The notes: generated by a model not told the origin, from the letters alone. DNA of 54,442 nt from Betaproteobacteria bacterium (GCA_016183615.1 JACPEG010000047.1:1-54442); one strand, 5' to 3'; shown: positions 26,687 to 35,417, counted from the first letter of the stretch. A program made the numbers and translations.

Positions 26687-27385
26687 ATGATCGCGCTGCG
26701 CAAGAGTGAGGAACGGGGCCACGCCAACTACGGTTGGCTGGATACCCGGCACACCTTCTCCTTTGCCGATTACTACGATACCCGCCACATGCACTTCGGG
26801 GCGCTCAGGGTGATCAACGAGGATTTCGTTGCGCCGGGGGCGGGGTTTCCGACGCACCCCCACCGGGACATGGAAATCGTCACCTACATCCTGCAGGGGG
26901 CCCTGGCGCACCGGGACAGCATGGGCAACGGCTCCATGATCCGCCCGGGCGAGGTACAGCGGATGAGCGCCGGCACCGGCGTCACCCACAGCGAGTACAA
27001 CGCCTCGGACCAGGAGCCGGTGCACCTGCTGCAGATCTGGATCATGCCGGAGTTCAAGGGCCTCAGGCCCGGCTACGAGCAGAAGGAGTTCACCGCCGTG
27101 GAAAAGCGCGGCCGGCTGCGGGTGGTAGCCTCCCCCGATGGACGCGAGGGCTCGGTCACCATTCACCAGGAGGCGCTGATTTACGCGACGCTGCTGGAGC
27201 CGGGCGAATCGGTGACCCACGCGCTTGCCCCGGAGCGCCGCGCCTACGTGCACGTGGCGCGGGGCAAAGCCAGCGTCAACGGCGAGCCGCTCGCCGCCGG
27301 CGACGGCGCCAGGATCAGCGACGAGACGGCCGTGAGCATCATCGCGGACGCTTCCGCCGAAGTGTTGTTGTTCGACCTCAACTGA
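26687..27385 (+). CDS. pirin family protein (YhhW-like)
   Basis: 232-aa bicupin of the pirin family. The N-terminal cupin holds a complete metal site at His57, His59, His101 and Glu103 (TPHRDME-type FPTHPHRDME, then GVTHSEY), the same positions as in E. coli YhhW, which has quercetin-dioxygenase activity in vitro. The family is linked to quinone and phenolic redox chemistry. It is the first gene of a rightward run of redox genes spaced 12-53 bp apart. Cytosolic. Confidence 0.9.
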   Translation: MIALRKSEERGHANYGWLDTRHTFSFADYYDTRHMHFGALRVINEDFVAPGAGFPTHPHRDMEIVTYILQGALAHRDSMGNGSMIRPGEVQRMSAGTGVTHSEYNASDQEPVHLLQIWIMPEFKGLRPGYEQKEFTAVEKRGRLRVVASPDGREGSVTIHQEALIYATLLEPGESVTHALAPERRAYVHVARGKASVNGEPLAAGDGARISDETAVSIIADASAEVLLFDLN

Positions 27386-27406
27386 AACCGACTGAAGGAG
27401 ACCATC

Positions 27407-27832
27407 ATGATCAACCAGGCCACCGCCTCCCTTGCCGCGCTGCTGCTTCGATTGAGCCTCGGCGCTATGTTCATCGCCCACGGGCTGCTGAAGGTTCTCG
27501 TGTTCACCCTGCCCGGCACCGTCGGGTTCTTCGAGTCCCAGGGTTTTCCGGGATTCCTCGCCTACGTGGTGACCTTCGCCGAGATCGGCGGCGGCCTGCT
27601 GCTGGTGACCGGCCTCTACGCCCGCTGGGTGGCGCTGCTCTTGATGCCGGTGCTGATCGGCGCCACTCTCGTGCACCTGCCCAACGGCTGGCTGTTCACC
27701 GCCAAGGGCGGCGGCTGGGAATATCCGGTGTTCCTCACCGTGGCGGCCCTGGTGCAATTCCTGCTGGGCGAGGGCGCCTTCGCGCTGCGGCTTCCCCGCG
27801 GTACCTCTCCGGCCACCAGCAAGGCATACTGA
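27407..27832 (+). CDS. DoxX family membrane protein
   Basis: 141-aa DoxX/DoxD-like inner-membrane protein with four helices (about 8-30, 45-70, 72-92, 105-125). The GAMFIAHGLLKV start and FAEIGGGLLLVTGLYARW motif are typical. Members act near quinone or thiosulfate chemistry or in oxidative stress complexes, but the biochemical role is usually unknown. It lies 21 bp after the pirin gene with a GAAGGAG ribosome site. Confidence 0.85.
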   Translation: MINQATASLAALLLRLSLGAMFIAHGLLKVLVFTLPGTVGFFESQGFPGFLAYVVTFAEIGGGLLLVTGLYARWVALLLMPVLIGATLVHLPNGWLFTAKGGGWEYPVFLTVAALVQFLLGEGAFALRLPRGTSPATSKAY

Positions 27833-27875
27833 TTTCTTCTGACCTGAACCCGCTCAACCCAACGAAAGGAAAACC

Positions 27876-28454
27876 ATGACCAAGATCGCGATCGTCTATC
27901 ACAGCGGCTACGGCCACACCGCCGAGCAGGCCAAGGCCGTGCACCACGGAGCGGCTTCCGTGAACGGAGTTACCGCCAAGCTGATTTCCGTGGCCGACGT
28001 GGACAACCACTGGAACGACCTGGACCAGGCCGAGGCCATCATCTTCGGCGCGCCCACCTACATGGGCAGCCTGTCCGCGCCCTTCAAGGGCTTCATGGAT
28101 GCGAGTTCCAAGGTCTGGTTCACGCAGGGGTGGAAGGATAAGCTGGCGGCGGGCTTCACCAACTCCGGCTCGCAAAGCGGCGACAAGCTCAATTCGCTGG
28201 TTCAGCTCATGGTGTTTGCCAACCAGCAGTCGATGATCTGGGTGAGCCTCGGGCTCATGCCGGGCAACAATTCGAGCAAGGGCTCGGCCAACGACCTGAA
28301 CCGCATCGGCAGCTACTCGGGCGCCATGAGCCAGTCCAACGTGGACCAGGGCGCGGAGGCGATGCTGGACAGCGACCTGAAAACCGCCGAGCATCTTGGC
28401 CGGCGGGTCGCGGAAGTCGCCCGCCAGTTCCAGGCGGCGCGGGTTGCGGCGTAA
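27876..28454 (+). CDS. flavodoxin-fold NAD(P)H reductase (FMN-dependent)
   Basis: 192-aa flavodoxin-like protein. The FMN phosphate loop is YHSGYGHTAEQAK at about 7-19, the isoalloxazine loop is FGAPTYMGSLSAPFK near 59-73, and GFTNSGSQSGDK is at about 94-105. It is related to WrbA and other quinone reductases, but the C-terminal half differs from WrbA, so no symbol is given. It probably reduces quinones or nitroaromatics with two electrons, which fits the neighbouring hydroquinone reductase. Cytosolic. Confidence 0.85.
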   Translation: MTKIAIVYHSGYGHTAEQAKAVHHGAASVNGVTAKLISVADVDNHWNDLDQAEAIIFGAPTYMGSLSAPFKGFMDASSKVWFTQGWKDKLAAGFTNSGSQSGDKLNSLVQLMVFANQQSMIWVSLGLMPGNNSSKGSANDLNRIGSYSGAMSQSNVDQGAEAMLDSDLKTAEHLGRRVAEVARQFQAARVAA

Positions 28455-28507
28455 CGGAAAGGCCGCATCCGCGGCCGTCGTTTCCGGCACACAACAGGAG
28501 AACGAGT

Positions 28508-28747
28508 ATGGCTGAACCGACCATCGCCCAGAAATCCCCCTACGCCGTGAACCTGGAGGCGGGCAAGGACTACTGGTGGTGCCGCTGCGGCAGGAGCAAG
28601 AGCCAGCCGTTCTGCGACGGCTCCCACAAGGGCAGCGAATTCACTCCGCTGAAGTTCACCGCCACGGAGAGCAAGACCGTGCATCTCTGCGGCTGCAAGC
28701 ACACCGGCGGCCAGCCGTTCTGCGACGGCACCCACAAGAAGCTCTGA
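28508..28747 (+). CDS. double CDGSH iron-sulfur protein
   Basis: 79-aa protein with two CDGSH-type 2Fe-2S sites. The first uses Cys25, Cys27, Cys36 and His40 (CRC...FCDGSH); the second uses Cys61, Cys63, Cys72 and His76 (CGC...FCDGTH). All eight ligands are present. It resembles the mitoNEET/Miner2 group and bacterial tandem CDGSH proteins, which carry redox-active, labile clusters. An AGGAG site precedes the ATG. Its place between two quinone-active enzymes suggests electron transfer or redox sensing, by inference. Confidence 0.92.
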   Translation: MAEPTIAQKSPYAVNLEAGKDYWWCRCGRSKSQPFCDGSHKGSEFTPLKFTATESKTVHLCGCKHTGGQPFCDGTHKKL

Positions 28748-28759
28748 AATGGTCAACTG

Positions 28760-29737
28760 ATGGGCAGGCTGGTAGAGGGGGTTTGGGAGCCGGGCTGGTA
28801 CGACACCGGCGCCACCGGCGGCGAGTTCGTGCGCGAGGAGTGCCAGTTCCGCGGCCGGGTGAGCGCGGACGGCTCCAGCGGCTATCGCGCCGAGCCGGGC
28901 CGCTATCACCTCTACGTCTCGGCCGCCTGCCCCTGGGCCCACCGCACCCTCATCTTCCGGACCCTCAAGACGCTGGAGGAGGCGATCTCCATCTCCATCG
29001 TGCATCCCCTCATGCTGGGCCAGGGCTGGGCGTTCAGCGACGAGGCGGGGTGCATTCCCGACACGGTGAACGGGCTCAGCTGCCTGCACCAGGTGTATGT
29101 AAAGGCAAAACCCGACTACACCGGCCGGGTGACGGTGCCGGTGCTTTGGGACCGCAAGACCGGGACCATCGTCAACAACGAGTCGTCGGAAATCATCCGC
29201 ATGCTGAACAGCGAGTTCACGGCGTTCACCGACGACCGGCACGACTATTACCCGGCGGCGCTGCGGAGCGACATCGACGCGGTGAACGCCTTCGTCTATT
29301 CGAAAGTCAATAACGGGGTCTATCGCTGCGGCTTCGCCACCACCCAGCAGGCCTACGAGCGGGCCTTCGAGCGGCTGTTTGCGGCGCTCGATGAAGTGGA
29401 GGCGCGGCTCTCCCGCCAGCGCTACCTGGCCGGCGACCGGATCACGGAAGCGGACTGGCGGCTGTTCACCACGCTGGTGCGCTTCGATGCGGTCTATTAC
29501 GGCCACTTCAAGTGCAACCTGCGGCGCATCGCCGATTACCCGAATCTCTCCAACTACCTGCGCGATCTCTACCAGGTGCCGGGAGTGGCTTCCACGGTGA
29601 ACCTGGACCATATCAGGCGCCACTACTACGGCAGCCACCTGATGCTCAACCCCACGGGCATCGTGCCCCGGGGGCCCGAGCTCGACTTCTCCGCTCCCCA
29701 CGACCGCGGACGCTTCACGAGCTGCCTCGCCGCATGA
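28760..29737 (+). CDS. glutathionyl-hydroquinone reductase (xi-class GST)
   Basis: 325-aa glutathione-transferase-fold enzyme of the YqjG/PcpF group, which uses glutathione to reduce glutathionyl-hydroquinones to hydroquinones. The catalytic cysteine is Cys57 in SAACPWAHR, followed by the family HPLMLGQGWAF segment and the all-alpha domain with ITEADWRLFTTLVRFD. The length fits. It overlaps the next gene by 4 bp. No glutathione gene is near. Cytosolic. Confidence 0.93.
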   Translation: MGRLVEGVWEPGWYDTGATGGEFVREECQFRGRVSADGSSGYRAEPGRYHLYVSAACPWAHRTLIFRTLKTLEEAISISIVHPLMLGQGWAFSDEAGCIPDTVNGLSCLHQVYVKAKPDYTGRVTVPVLWDRKTGTIVNNESSEIIRMLNSEFTAFTDDRHDYYPAALRSDIDAVNAFVYSKVNNGVYRCGFATTQQAYERAFERLFAALDEVEARLSRQRYLAGDRITEADWRLFTTLVRFDAVYYGHFKCNLRRIADYPNLSNYLRDLYQVPGVASTVNLDHIRRHYYGSHLMLNPTGIVPRGPELDFSAPHDRGRFTSCLAA

Positions 29738-31395
29738 GGCGGGCGTGGCAGGCGGCGCGCGAAACCCGTGCCCCGCGGGTTATGATTTCGCCCATGGAAA
29801 GCAAGGTCCGCGGGACCTCCCCGCCCGTGTCCACCTGGGCGCCGCTCAAGCAACCGGTGTTCCGCATGTTGTGGATCGCTACGGTGGTTTCCAACGTCGG
29901 CACCTGGATGCACGAGATCGGCGCCGGCTGGCTCATGACCACCCTCGCCCCCACGCCCGTCATGGTGGCGCTGGTGCAGGCCGCCAACACGCTGCCGGTG
30001 TTCCTGCTGGCGCTGCCCGCCGGGGCGCTCGCCGACATCGTGGACCGGCGGCGCTATCTCATCGTGTCCCAGGCCTGGATGATGGTGGCCGCGCTGCTGC
30101 TCGGCGCGTTCACGCTGGCGGGAGCGACGGGCGCCTGGACCCTGCTGGCCTTCACCTTCGTCCTGGGCATCGGCACCGCCATGATGATGCCGGCCTGGGG
30201 CGCCATCACGCCCGAGCTGGTGTCGCGCGCCGAGCTGCCTGCCGCCGTCGGCCTCAACGCCATGGGGATGAACGTGTCGCGGGCCGTGGGCCCGGCGCTG
30301 GCCGGACTCGTCGTCGTGGCCGCCGGGCCGGGCGCGGTGTTTCTGCTCAATGCGGTTTCTTTCGTCGGCGTCATCGTCGCGCTGGTCAAGTGGCGGCGCC
30401 AGGTGAAGGTGAGCGAGCTTCCCGCGGAGCGCCTGCTGGGGGCGATGCGGGCCGGATTGCGCTACGCGCGCCACTCTCCCGATCTGCAGGCGGTGCTGGT
30501 GCGCAGCGCGGCATTTTTCCTGTTCGCGAGCGCGCCCTGGGCCCTGCTGCCCCTCATCGTCAAGATCCAGCTTGGCGGCGGCGCCGGCGCCTTCGGGCTG
30601 TCCGTGGCTTGCGTGGGCGCCGGGGCGGTGGGCGGCGCGGTGCTGCTGCCGCGGCTGCGCGGGCGCATTTCCCGGGACGGCATCGTGGCGGGCGCGAGCG
30701 CCCTGTTCGCGGTCATGACCGCGGTGCTCGCCTACACCCGCAACCCCTACGTGGCGGGGCTCGCCCTGCTGGCGAGCGGGGCGGCCTGGCTGGGCACCGT
30801 CTCTTCCCTGATGACCGCGGCCCAGATTGCGCTTCCGGGCTGGGTACGTGCCCGGGGCCTGGCCCTGATCTGGGTGGTGTTCATGGGGGGGATGGCGCTC
30901 GGCAGCGCGGCGTGGGGCCACGTTGCGGAAGCATCGGGCATCCCGATGGCGCTGGCTTTGTCCGCCGCCGGGGCATTCGCGGGAATTGCCGCCACGTGGC
31001 GGTTCCGGGTGGGGCACCACGACGCCGTGGACCTGGCGCCGTCCATGCAGTGGCCGACGCCCATGGTCGCTGCCGAGCTGGAACACGACCAGGGGCCGGT
31101 CATGGTGACCGTCGAATACCGCATCGATCCGGCGCGCGCCGCCGAGTTCGCCGCGGTCATGCGTCACGTGAAGCGCACGCGCCAGCGCGACGGGGCGTAT
31201 TTCTGGGATTTGTTCAGCGACGTCGCGGAGCCCGGGCGTTTCGTGGAAACCTTCATGGTGGAATCCTGGCTGGAGCACCTGCGCCAGCACGAGCGCGCGA
31301 CCGTGGCGGACCGGGACGTATCGGCGCGGGCGCGGGCATTTCATCTCGGTACGGAATCCCCGGCGGTCACCCACCTGGTCGCGGGGCATTTATAG
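29734..31395 (+). CDS. MFS exporter with C-terminal antibiotic-monooxygenase-like domain (MFS_3/DUF894)
   Basis: 553 aa. Eleven to twelve helices of an EntS-like MFS exporter occupy about residues 35-430; the helix 2-3 loop is ALADIVDRRRYLI. From about 440 to the end a soluble domain follows (VMVTVEYRIDPARAAEFAAVM...), resembling the dimeric ferredoxin-like fold of antibiotic biosynthesis monooxygenases. This fusion is known for the DUF894 family. The first ATG (29734) overlaps the upstream stop; ATGs at 29782 and 29794 are also possible and would remove up to 20 residues. The substrate is unknown; position suggests export of an aromatic or quinone-like compound. Confidence 0.85.
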   Translation: MRRAWQAARETRAPRVMISPMESKVRGTSPPVSTWAPLKQPVFRMLWIATVVSNVGTWMHEIGAGWLMTTLAPTPVMVALVQAANTLPVFLLALPAGALADIVDRRRYLIVSQAWMMVAALLLGAFTLAGATGAWTLLAFTFVLGIGTAMMMPAWGAITPELVSRAELPAAVGLNAMGMNVSRAVGPALAGLVVVAAGPGAVFLLNAVSFVGVIVALVKWRRQVKVSELPAERLLGAMRAGLRYARHSPDLQAVLVRSAAFFLFASAPWALLPLIVKIQLGGGAGAFGLSVACVGAGAVGGAVLLPRLRGRISRDGIVAGASALFAVMTAVLAYTRNPYVAGLALLASGAAWLGTVSSLMTAAQIALPGWVRARGLALIWVVFMGGMALGSAAWGHVAEASGIPMALALSAAGAFAGIAATWRFRVGHHDAVDLAPSMQWPTPMVAAELEHDQGPVMVTVEYRIDPARAAEFAAVMRHVKRTRQRDGAYFWDLFSDVAEPGRFVETFMVESWLEHLRQHERATVADRDVSARARAFHLGTESPAVTHLVAGHL

Positions 31396-31426
31396 GCAGC
31401 GATCGGCTGATTGGCACGGAGGGTTT

Positions 31427-31867
31427 ATGGTGAATGGCTGTGCACTTGTTAAGCAATACGGACCCCTCGCGGGGCGGGCCCTGCTCGCGCTCATCTTCAT
31501 CATCGCCGGCTACGGCAAGATCGGCAGCTTCGCCCAGACCGCCGGCTACATGGCCTCGAAGGGGCTGCCGATGGCGGAGGTGCTGCTGGTCGCGACCATC
31601 GCCATCGAGCTGGGCGGCGGGCTGATGATCCTCGCCGGCTGGCATGCCCGCTGGGCGGCGCTGGCGATCTTCCTGTTCATCATCCCCACGACCCTGGTAT
31701 TCCATCCGTTCTGGGCGGTGGACGCGGCCCAGAAGGGGAACCAGATGAACCACTTCCTCAAGAACCTCGCCATCATGGGCGGGATGCTCTACGTCATGGC
31801 CTACGGCCCGGGGCCGACGAGTCTGCAGAAGGGGCGGGACGTCCCGGATGGATCGAAATCCCGCTGA
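31427..31867 (+). CDS. DoxX family membrane protein (second copy)
   Basis: 146-aa DoxX protein with four helices and the LIFIIAGYGKIG and AIELGGGLMILAGWHARW motifs. It is more like the common DoxX group (PFWAV, NQMNHFLKNLAIMGGML near the end) than the copy at 27407. It lies 31 bp after the MFS gene and closes the redox operon; its stop faces the convergent M48 peptidase gene. Confidence 0.87.
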   Translation: MVNGCALVKQYGPLAGRALLALIFIIAGYGKIGSFAQTAGYMASKGLPMAEVLLVATIAIELGGGLMILAGWHARWAALAIFLFIIPTTLVFHPFWAVDAAQKGNQMNHFLKNLAIMGGMLYVMAYGPGPTSLQKGRDVPDGSKSR

Positions 31868-31894
31868 GCCCGGCGGCGCCGGTCAAGCGATGCC

Positions 31895-33370
31895 CTAGCG
31901 GGATTGGGCGCTGGTGCCGTCGCTGAACTCGATGGATTCCGGCTCGAAGCGGACGCGGATTTTTTCGGCGGGCAATTCCCGCAGCCGGTCGAGGTTTCCG
32001 GAGAACAGCAGGGGATAGAGGGTCTGTTCCACCTGCGCTGTTTCTCCGGGGCGCAACGCTCCCTCGTGGCGGATCCGGAGTGTGCCCAGATCGGCGCCGG
32101 CTTCATCGGCGAGCTTTGCAATCCCGTTGAACCGGGCCAGGGGTTTTTCGGCGTTGTTCCGGAAGCCGAGCCGCAGCGCGAGTCCGGTCACCAGCAGCGT
32201 CTTTTTCGCCTCCTTGGCGAGGACCTGCGCCGGCAGCATCTCGCCGGCGAGTGGCGCAGCCGTCACCGGACCTGCGGCCGCGGCGCCGGCCGGGGCGGAC
32301 GCCACTTGGGTGCGGCTCTTCATTTCGGGCTGGAGCGGCGCTCCCGCCGTCCGTTTCCTTTCGATCTCCTTCACCGTCTCTTCCAGGGCCAGCATCCGGT
32401 AGGACGTGGCAGGGTGAGACGACATGTAGCCGGCGCGAATCGAGCCGGGGTTGGCCGCCGCCATGCGGCGCCAGAACAGGGGAGCGCTCTGGATCTCCAT
32501 GCCGGAGACCGCCATGATATATAGCCCCACGTAGTCCGCTTCGGCCTCGAATTCCTGGGAGTATGATCCGGCCGCGAGCTTGCCGAAGACGCCCTGGGTA
32601 TTAGCCCCGGTGCGCGCGGCAATGAGGATGTCGAGAATGGAGCCCAACATGTAGTTCTGGGTGAGGGCGTCCATGTGGCGCATGGCATTGTGGGCAAGCT
32701 CGTGGGCCACCACCAGCGCAAGCTCCGTGTCGTTCTGGACGAAGCGCAACATGCCGCGGGTCACGAACACGTTCTTGCCGTCGGCGAAGGCGTTGAGGGC
32801 GTCCAGCGGCGACAGCGCCACGTTGTAGGCGCAGGCCCGCTCCGGCACCACGGTAAGGGTCAGGCGCTCCGCCCCGCGCTCGATTTCGAAGGCGATCGGA
32901 GCGCCATCCTTCAGTATCTCGTCCAACTTTTCGAGGAGCTTCTTCTGGGCATCCGCCCCGGCAGGCACCGGCCATCCGTTTACCGCCAGAAACCCGTCGC
33001 CCGCCTTCAACCCCGCGGCCTCGGCCGTGGATCCGGGCGCCAGGAACAGGACCTTGGGCCGGTCGCCCAGGCCATAGCGGGTCACCGCCGCTTCCTGGAG
33101 ATCCTTGCCCACCCCATGTCTGGTGATGAAGAAGGCGCCGATAATGTGGCGCGTCCGGTCGCCGCACAACGGATGGGCCCTGGTGCGCAGCAGATGGCCA
33201 ATCCGGTAGAGCCGGGCATGGTCGTTGACCAGGCTCTCGAACGCCAGTTCCGATTGCAGTCTGGCCTCCCGCTCCGCGGCCGCGTCGTCCACCTTGACCC
33301 GCTGGGTCACCGGGGTAGCGCAGGATGCCAGCAGGGCGACGACGGCCAGGCCCGGCAACATTCTGATCAT
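31895..33370 (-). CDS. M48 family metallopeptidase with PDZ-like domain, lipoprotein
   Basis: 491-aa predicted lipoprotein. Signal peptide and lipobox LLAS-Cys17 lead to membrane anchoring. A PDZ-like domain spans about residues 95-175 (FLAPGSTAEAAGLKAGDGFLAVNG). The M48 catalytic part holds zinc ligands in HELAH (223-227) and the downstream EAEADYVG glutamate. The last about 130 residues form a beta-rich region with no named domain. Architecture resembles BepA/YcaL-like envelope proteases but the PDZ insertion before the protease is a particular subgroup. The ATG at 33370 is used since it gives the signal peptide; the frame is open for 71 more codons upstream. Confidence 0.88.
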   Translation of the reverse strand: MIRMLPGLAVVALLASCATPVTQRVKVDDAAAEREARLQSELAFESLVNDHARLYRIGHLLRTRAHPLCGDRTRHIIGAFFITRHGVGKDLQEAAVTRYGLGDRPKVLFLAPGSTAEAAGLKAGDGFLAVNGWPVPAGADAQKKLLEKLDEILKDGAPIAFEIERGAERLTLTVVPERACAYNVALSPLDALNAFADGKNVFVTRGMLRFVQNDTELALVVAHELAHNAMRHMDALTQNYMLGSILDILIAARTGANTQGVFGKLAAGSYSQEFEAEADYVGLYIMAVSGMEIQSAPLFWRRMAAANPGSIRAGYMSSHPATSYRMLALEETVKEIERKRTAGAPLQPEMKSRTQVASAPAGAAAAGPVTAAPLAGEMLPAQVLAKEAKKTLLVTGLALRLGFRNNAEKPLARFNGIAKLADEAGADLGTLRIRHEGALRPGETAQVEQTLYPLLFSGNLDRLRELPAEKIRVRFEPESIEFSDGTSAQSR

Positions 33371-33467
33371 GGAGGCGCTCCGAAAAGCCGCATATCGGGC
33401 GAATTGCATCAACCAGGGGTTATCATACGCTGGTTCGAACCCGGTGAAACTTGAGGAGAAACGCTCC

Positions 33468-34076
33468 ATGCACAAGCCCGCGCCCACCGAGTATTCGATC
33501 CACGAGCTGCTCACCCTGCGCTGGAGCCCGCGGGCCTTCGATCGCAACCGCCCGGTGCCGCGGGAGCACCTGCTCGCGCTCATCGAGGCCGCGCGCTGGG
33601 CGCCCTCCTGCTACGGCGACGAGCCCTGGCGCTACCTGGTGTGGGACCGGTTCCGCGACGAGGCGTCGTGGAACAAGGCCTTCGACTGCCTCGGGGAGAC
33701 CAACCGGAAGTGGGTGAAGAACGTGCCGGTGCTGATGCTCTCCTGCCCCAGCGGCGCCTTTGAGCGCAACGGCAAGCCGAACCGCTGGGCCCAGCACGAC
33801 ACCGGGGCGGCGAGCGTGAGCCTCGCGCTGGAGGCGGTGAACCTCGGCCTCGCGGTTCACCAGATGGGCGGCTTCGACGCAGAAAAGATTCGCGCCGCGT
33901 TCGCGATCCCCGCCGAATTCACGCCCATGGCCATGATCGCAGTGGGCTACCAGGCCCAGGCGGATATTCTGGAGGATGCGGGGCAGAAGGAGAGGGAACT
34001 GGCCGCCCGCGCCCGCAAGCCCAGGGAGACGCGGTTTTTCGAGAGCGCGTGGGGAACGCCGGTTACCCTGCGTTAG
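33468..34076 (+). CDS. nitroreductase family protein
   Basis: 202-aa FMN-dependent nitroreductase-fold protein. The FMN-binding start LLTLRWSPRAFDRNRPVP is at about 14-31, followed by EAARWAPSCYGDEPWRY and the late MGGFDAEKIRAAFAIP segment. The family reduces nitroaromatics, quinones or halogenated phenols, or acts as an oxidase; the substrate is open. The ATG at 33468 has a GAGGAG site. The stop is followed at once by a family B repeat array. Cytosolic. Confidence 0.9.
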   Translation: MHKPAPTEYSIHELLTLRWSPRAFDRNRPVPREHLLALIEAARWAPSCYGDEPWRYLVWDRFRDEASWNKAFDCLGETNRKWVKNVPVLMLSCPSGAFERNGKPNRWAQHDTGAASVSLALEAVNLGLAVHQMGGFDAEKIRAAFAIPAEFTPMAMIAVGYQAQADILEDAGQKERELAARARKPRETRFFESAWGTPVTLR

Positions 34077-34078
34077 TC

Positions 34079-34248
34079 GTAGGGTGCGCCCCGCGCACCG
34101 GCATTTTTACGACGCTTCCGATCGGTGCGTGGGACGCACCCTACGCACCTTCCGATCGGTGCGTGGGACGCACCCTACGCACCTTCCGATCGGTGCGTGG
34201 GACGCACCCTACGCACCAGGTGTGTGCGACGCACCCTGCGCACCAATA
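34079..34248. repeat. family B array: three 34-bp tandem units plus diverged flanks
   Basis: Three exact 34-bp tandem units at 34116-34149, 34150-34183 and 34184-34217. Each begins TTCCGATCGGTGCGTGGGAC and contains the GGTGCGT-GGG-ACGCACC hairpin and CCTACG. Diverged copies stand on both sides (GTAGGGTGCGCCCCGCGCACC on the left, split here as GTAGGGTGCG, CCCCGCGCACC; GTGTGCGACGCACCCTGCGC on the right). No gene in the array. Confidence 0.85.
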
Positions 34249-34301
34249 TCCGCCCGAACTCAGTCCCCGGGGCGTGGCCTGTCGGAATTGGATTCCGGTG
34301 T

Positions 34302-35339
34302 TTACTCCGGAAGAATGTGATAGGTGTTGCCGCCTGCGGCTTTTGCGCGGTACATCGCGCTGTCCGCTGATTTCAGCAGCGCATCCATGGTGCCGGCGTG
34401 ATGAGGATAGAAGCTGACGCCGATGCTGAGCGTGACGGGAACCTCGCTGCCGCCCACAATGCAAGGCTCGACGCATGCGGCGAGGAGCTTGTCGGCAAGG
34501 TGCGCGATCGTGCCTCGGTCACCGCTGTTCTCGATGATCACGACGAACTCGTCTCCGCCGATGCGCGCCAGGGTGTCGGATTCGCGCAGGGAACGTTTCA
34601 GCCGCGCGGCCACGGCGCGCAGGAGCCCGTCACCGGCATCGTGCCCCAGTGTGTCATTGATCTGCTTGAACCCATCCACGTCGATGTACATGAGGGCAAA
34701 CGAACTGCGATTGCGCTTCGCGCGGGCAATGGCGCTGCCGAGGCGTTCATGCATCAGGTTGCGGTTGGGCAGCCCCGTCAGGCTGTCGTAGAACGCCAGC
34801 CTGCGCAGGGTTTCCGCCAGTTTTCGGCCGCCGATATCCTGCAGGAAATGGATGAAATGGGTGACCGTACCATCCGCTTCGCGGAGCGGAAAAATGGATT
34901 CCAGGGCGTGAAATGTTTCGCCGGTGGGCCTTTTGATCTGGGTCTCCCCCTGCCACGCGTTTCCGGAAAGCAGTTGCCGCCTGACCCGTTCCAGTCTGTA
35001 CCGGCTTTTTCCGAGTCTGAATGCGCATAGGCGGACGCCGGCGGCTTCCGTGACGGAAAGACCGATGACCGCGCTCAGGTAGGGATTGAGATACTCGATC
35101 TCGCCGGTGGGCGCCGTGATGGCGATGCCGATCGGAATCTGCTCGATCATGCCGGCCAGCTTGTGAAGCTGCGGATGGGGCGGCCTTCCCTCGTCTCCTC
35201 CATACCCGGCGGGCGGCTGCTCCAACATCTGGCGGATGGGAAACGGACTCACCCGCGCCGCCGACCCGCCCCCGGGACCAGCGGGACGCTGCTGAAGCTG
35301 CGTTGGCGCGCCGGTGGCGCCCGGCGTTGATTTAACCAT
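34302..35339 (-). CDS. diguanylate cyclase with PAS domain
   Basis: 345-aa PAS-GGDEF protein that should make cyclic di-GMP from two GTP. A disordered Pro/Gly-rich start is followed by a PAS/PAC sensor at about 55-170. The GGDEF domain has an intact GGDEF at 261-265 and an RxxD inhibitory site (RESD at 252-255) exactly five residues earlier, so product inhibition is expected. No membrane helix or signal peptide is present, so it is cytosolic; the PAS ligand is not evident. The ATG at 35339 is used; a TTG at 35363 could add 8 residues. It diverges from the XRE-type regulator. Confidence 0.92.
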   Translation of the reverse strand: MVKSTPGATGAPTQLQQRPAGPGGGSAARVSPFPIRQMLEQPPAGYGGDEGRPPHPQLHKLAGMIEQIPIGIAITAPTGEIEYLNPYLSAVIGLSVTEAAGVRLCAFRLGKSRYRLERVRRQLLSGNAWQGETQIKRPTGETFHALESIFPLREADGTVTHFIHFLQDIGGRKLAETLRRLAFYDSLTGLPNRNLMHERLGSAIARAKRNRSSFALMYIDVDGFKQINDTLGHDAGDGLLRAVAARLKRSLRESDTLARIGGDEFVVIIENSGDRGTIAHLADKLLAACVEPCIVGGSEVPVTLSIGVSFYPHHAGTMDALLKSADSAMYRAKAAGGNTYHILPE

Positions 35340-35381
35340 GCGGCATTTTTTCTGCGCCGGCAATTACCCTGTCATCAGGAT

Positions 35382-35417
35382 ACCATCGGTTACTGCATAA
35401 AGCAACCATAGGTTACT
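35382..35417. promoter_or_regulatory. paired operator-like repeats between the GGDEF and XRE genes
   Basis: Two 13-bp direct repeats with one mismatch, ACCATCGGTTACT (35382-35394) and ACCATAGGTTACT (35405-35417), start 23 bp apart, about two helical turns. The second is centred on the palindrome AACC-ATA-GGTT. The position, in the divergent gap and 35 bp before the XRE-type start, fits an autoregulatory operator. Confidence 0.5.

Noticed and set aside
28460..28475. Hairpin GGCCGC-ATCC-GCGGCC before the CDGSH gene
   Set aside because: No T-run follows and it lies inside an operon just before a good ribosome site; not enough for a terminator call.
33431..33450. GGTTCGAACCC resembling a tRNA T-loop
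   Set aside because: No acceptor, D or anticodon stems can be formed around it; it is the leader of the nitroreductase gene.
34116..34217. Regular repeats resembling a CRISPR array
   Set aside because: The units are joined head to tail without variable spacers and carry the palindrome found elsewhere as a REP-like repeat; no cas genes.
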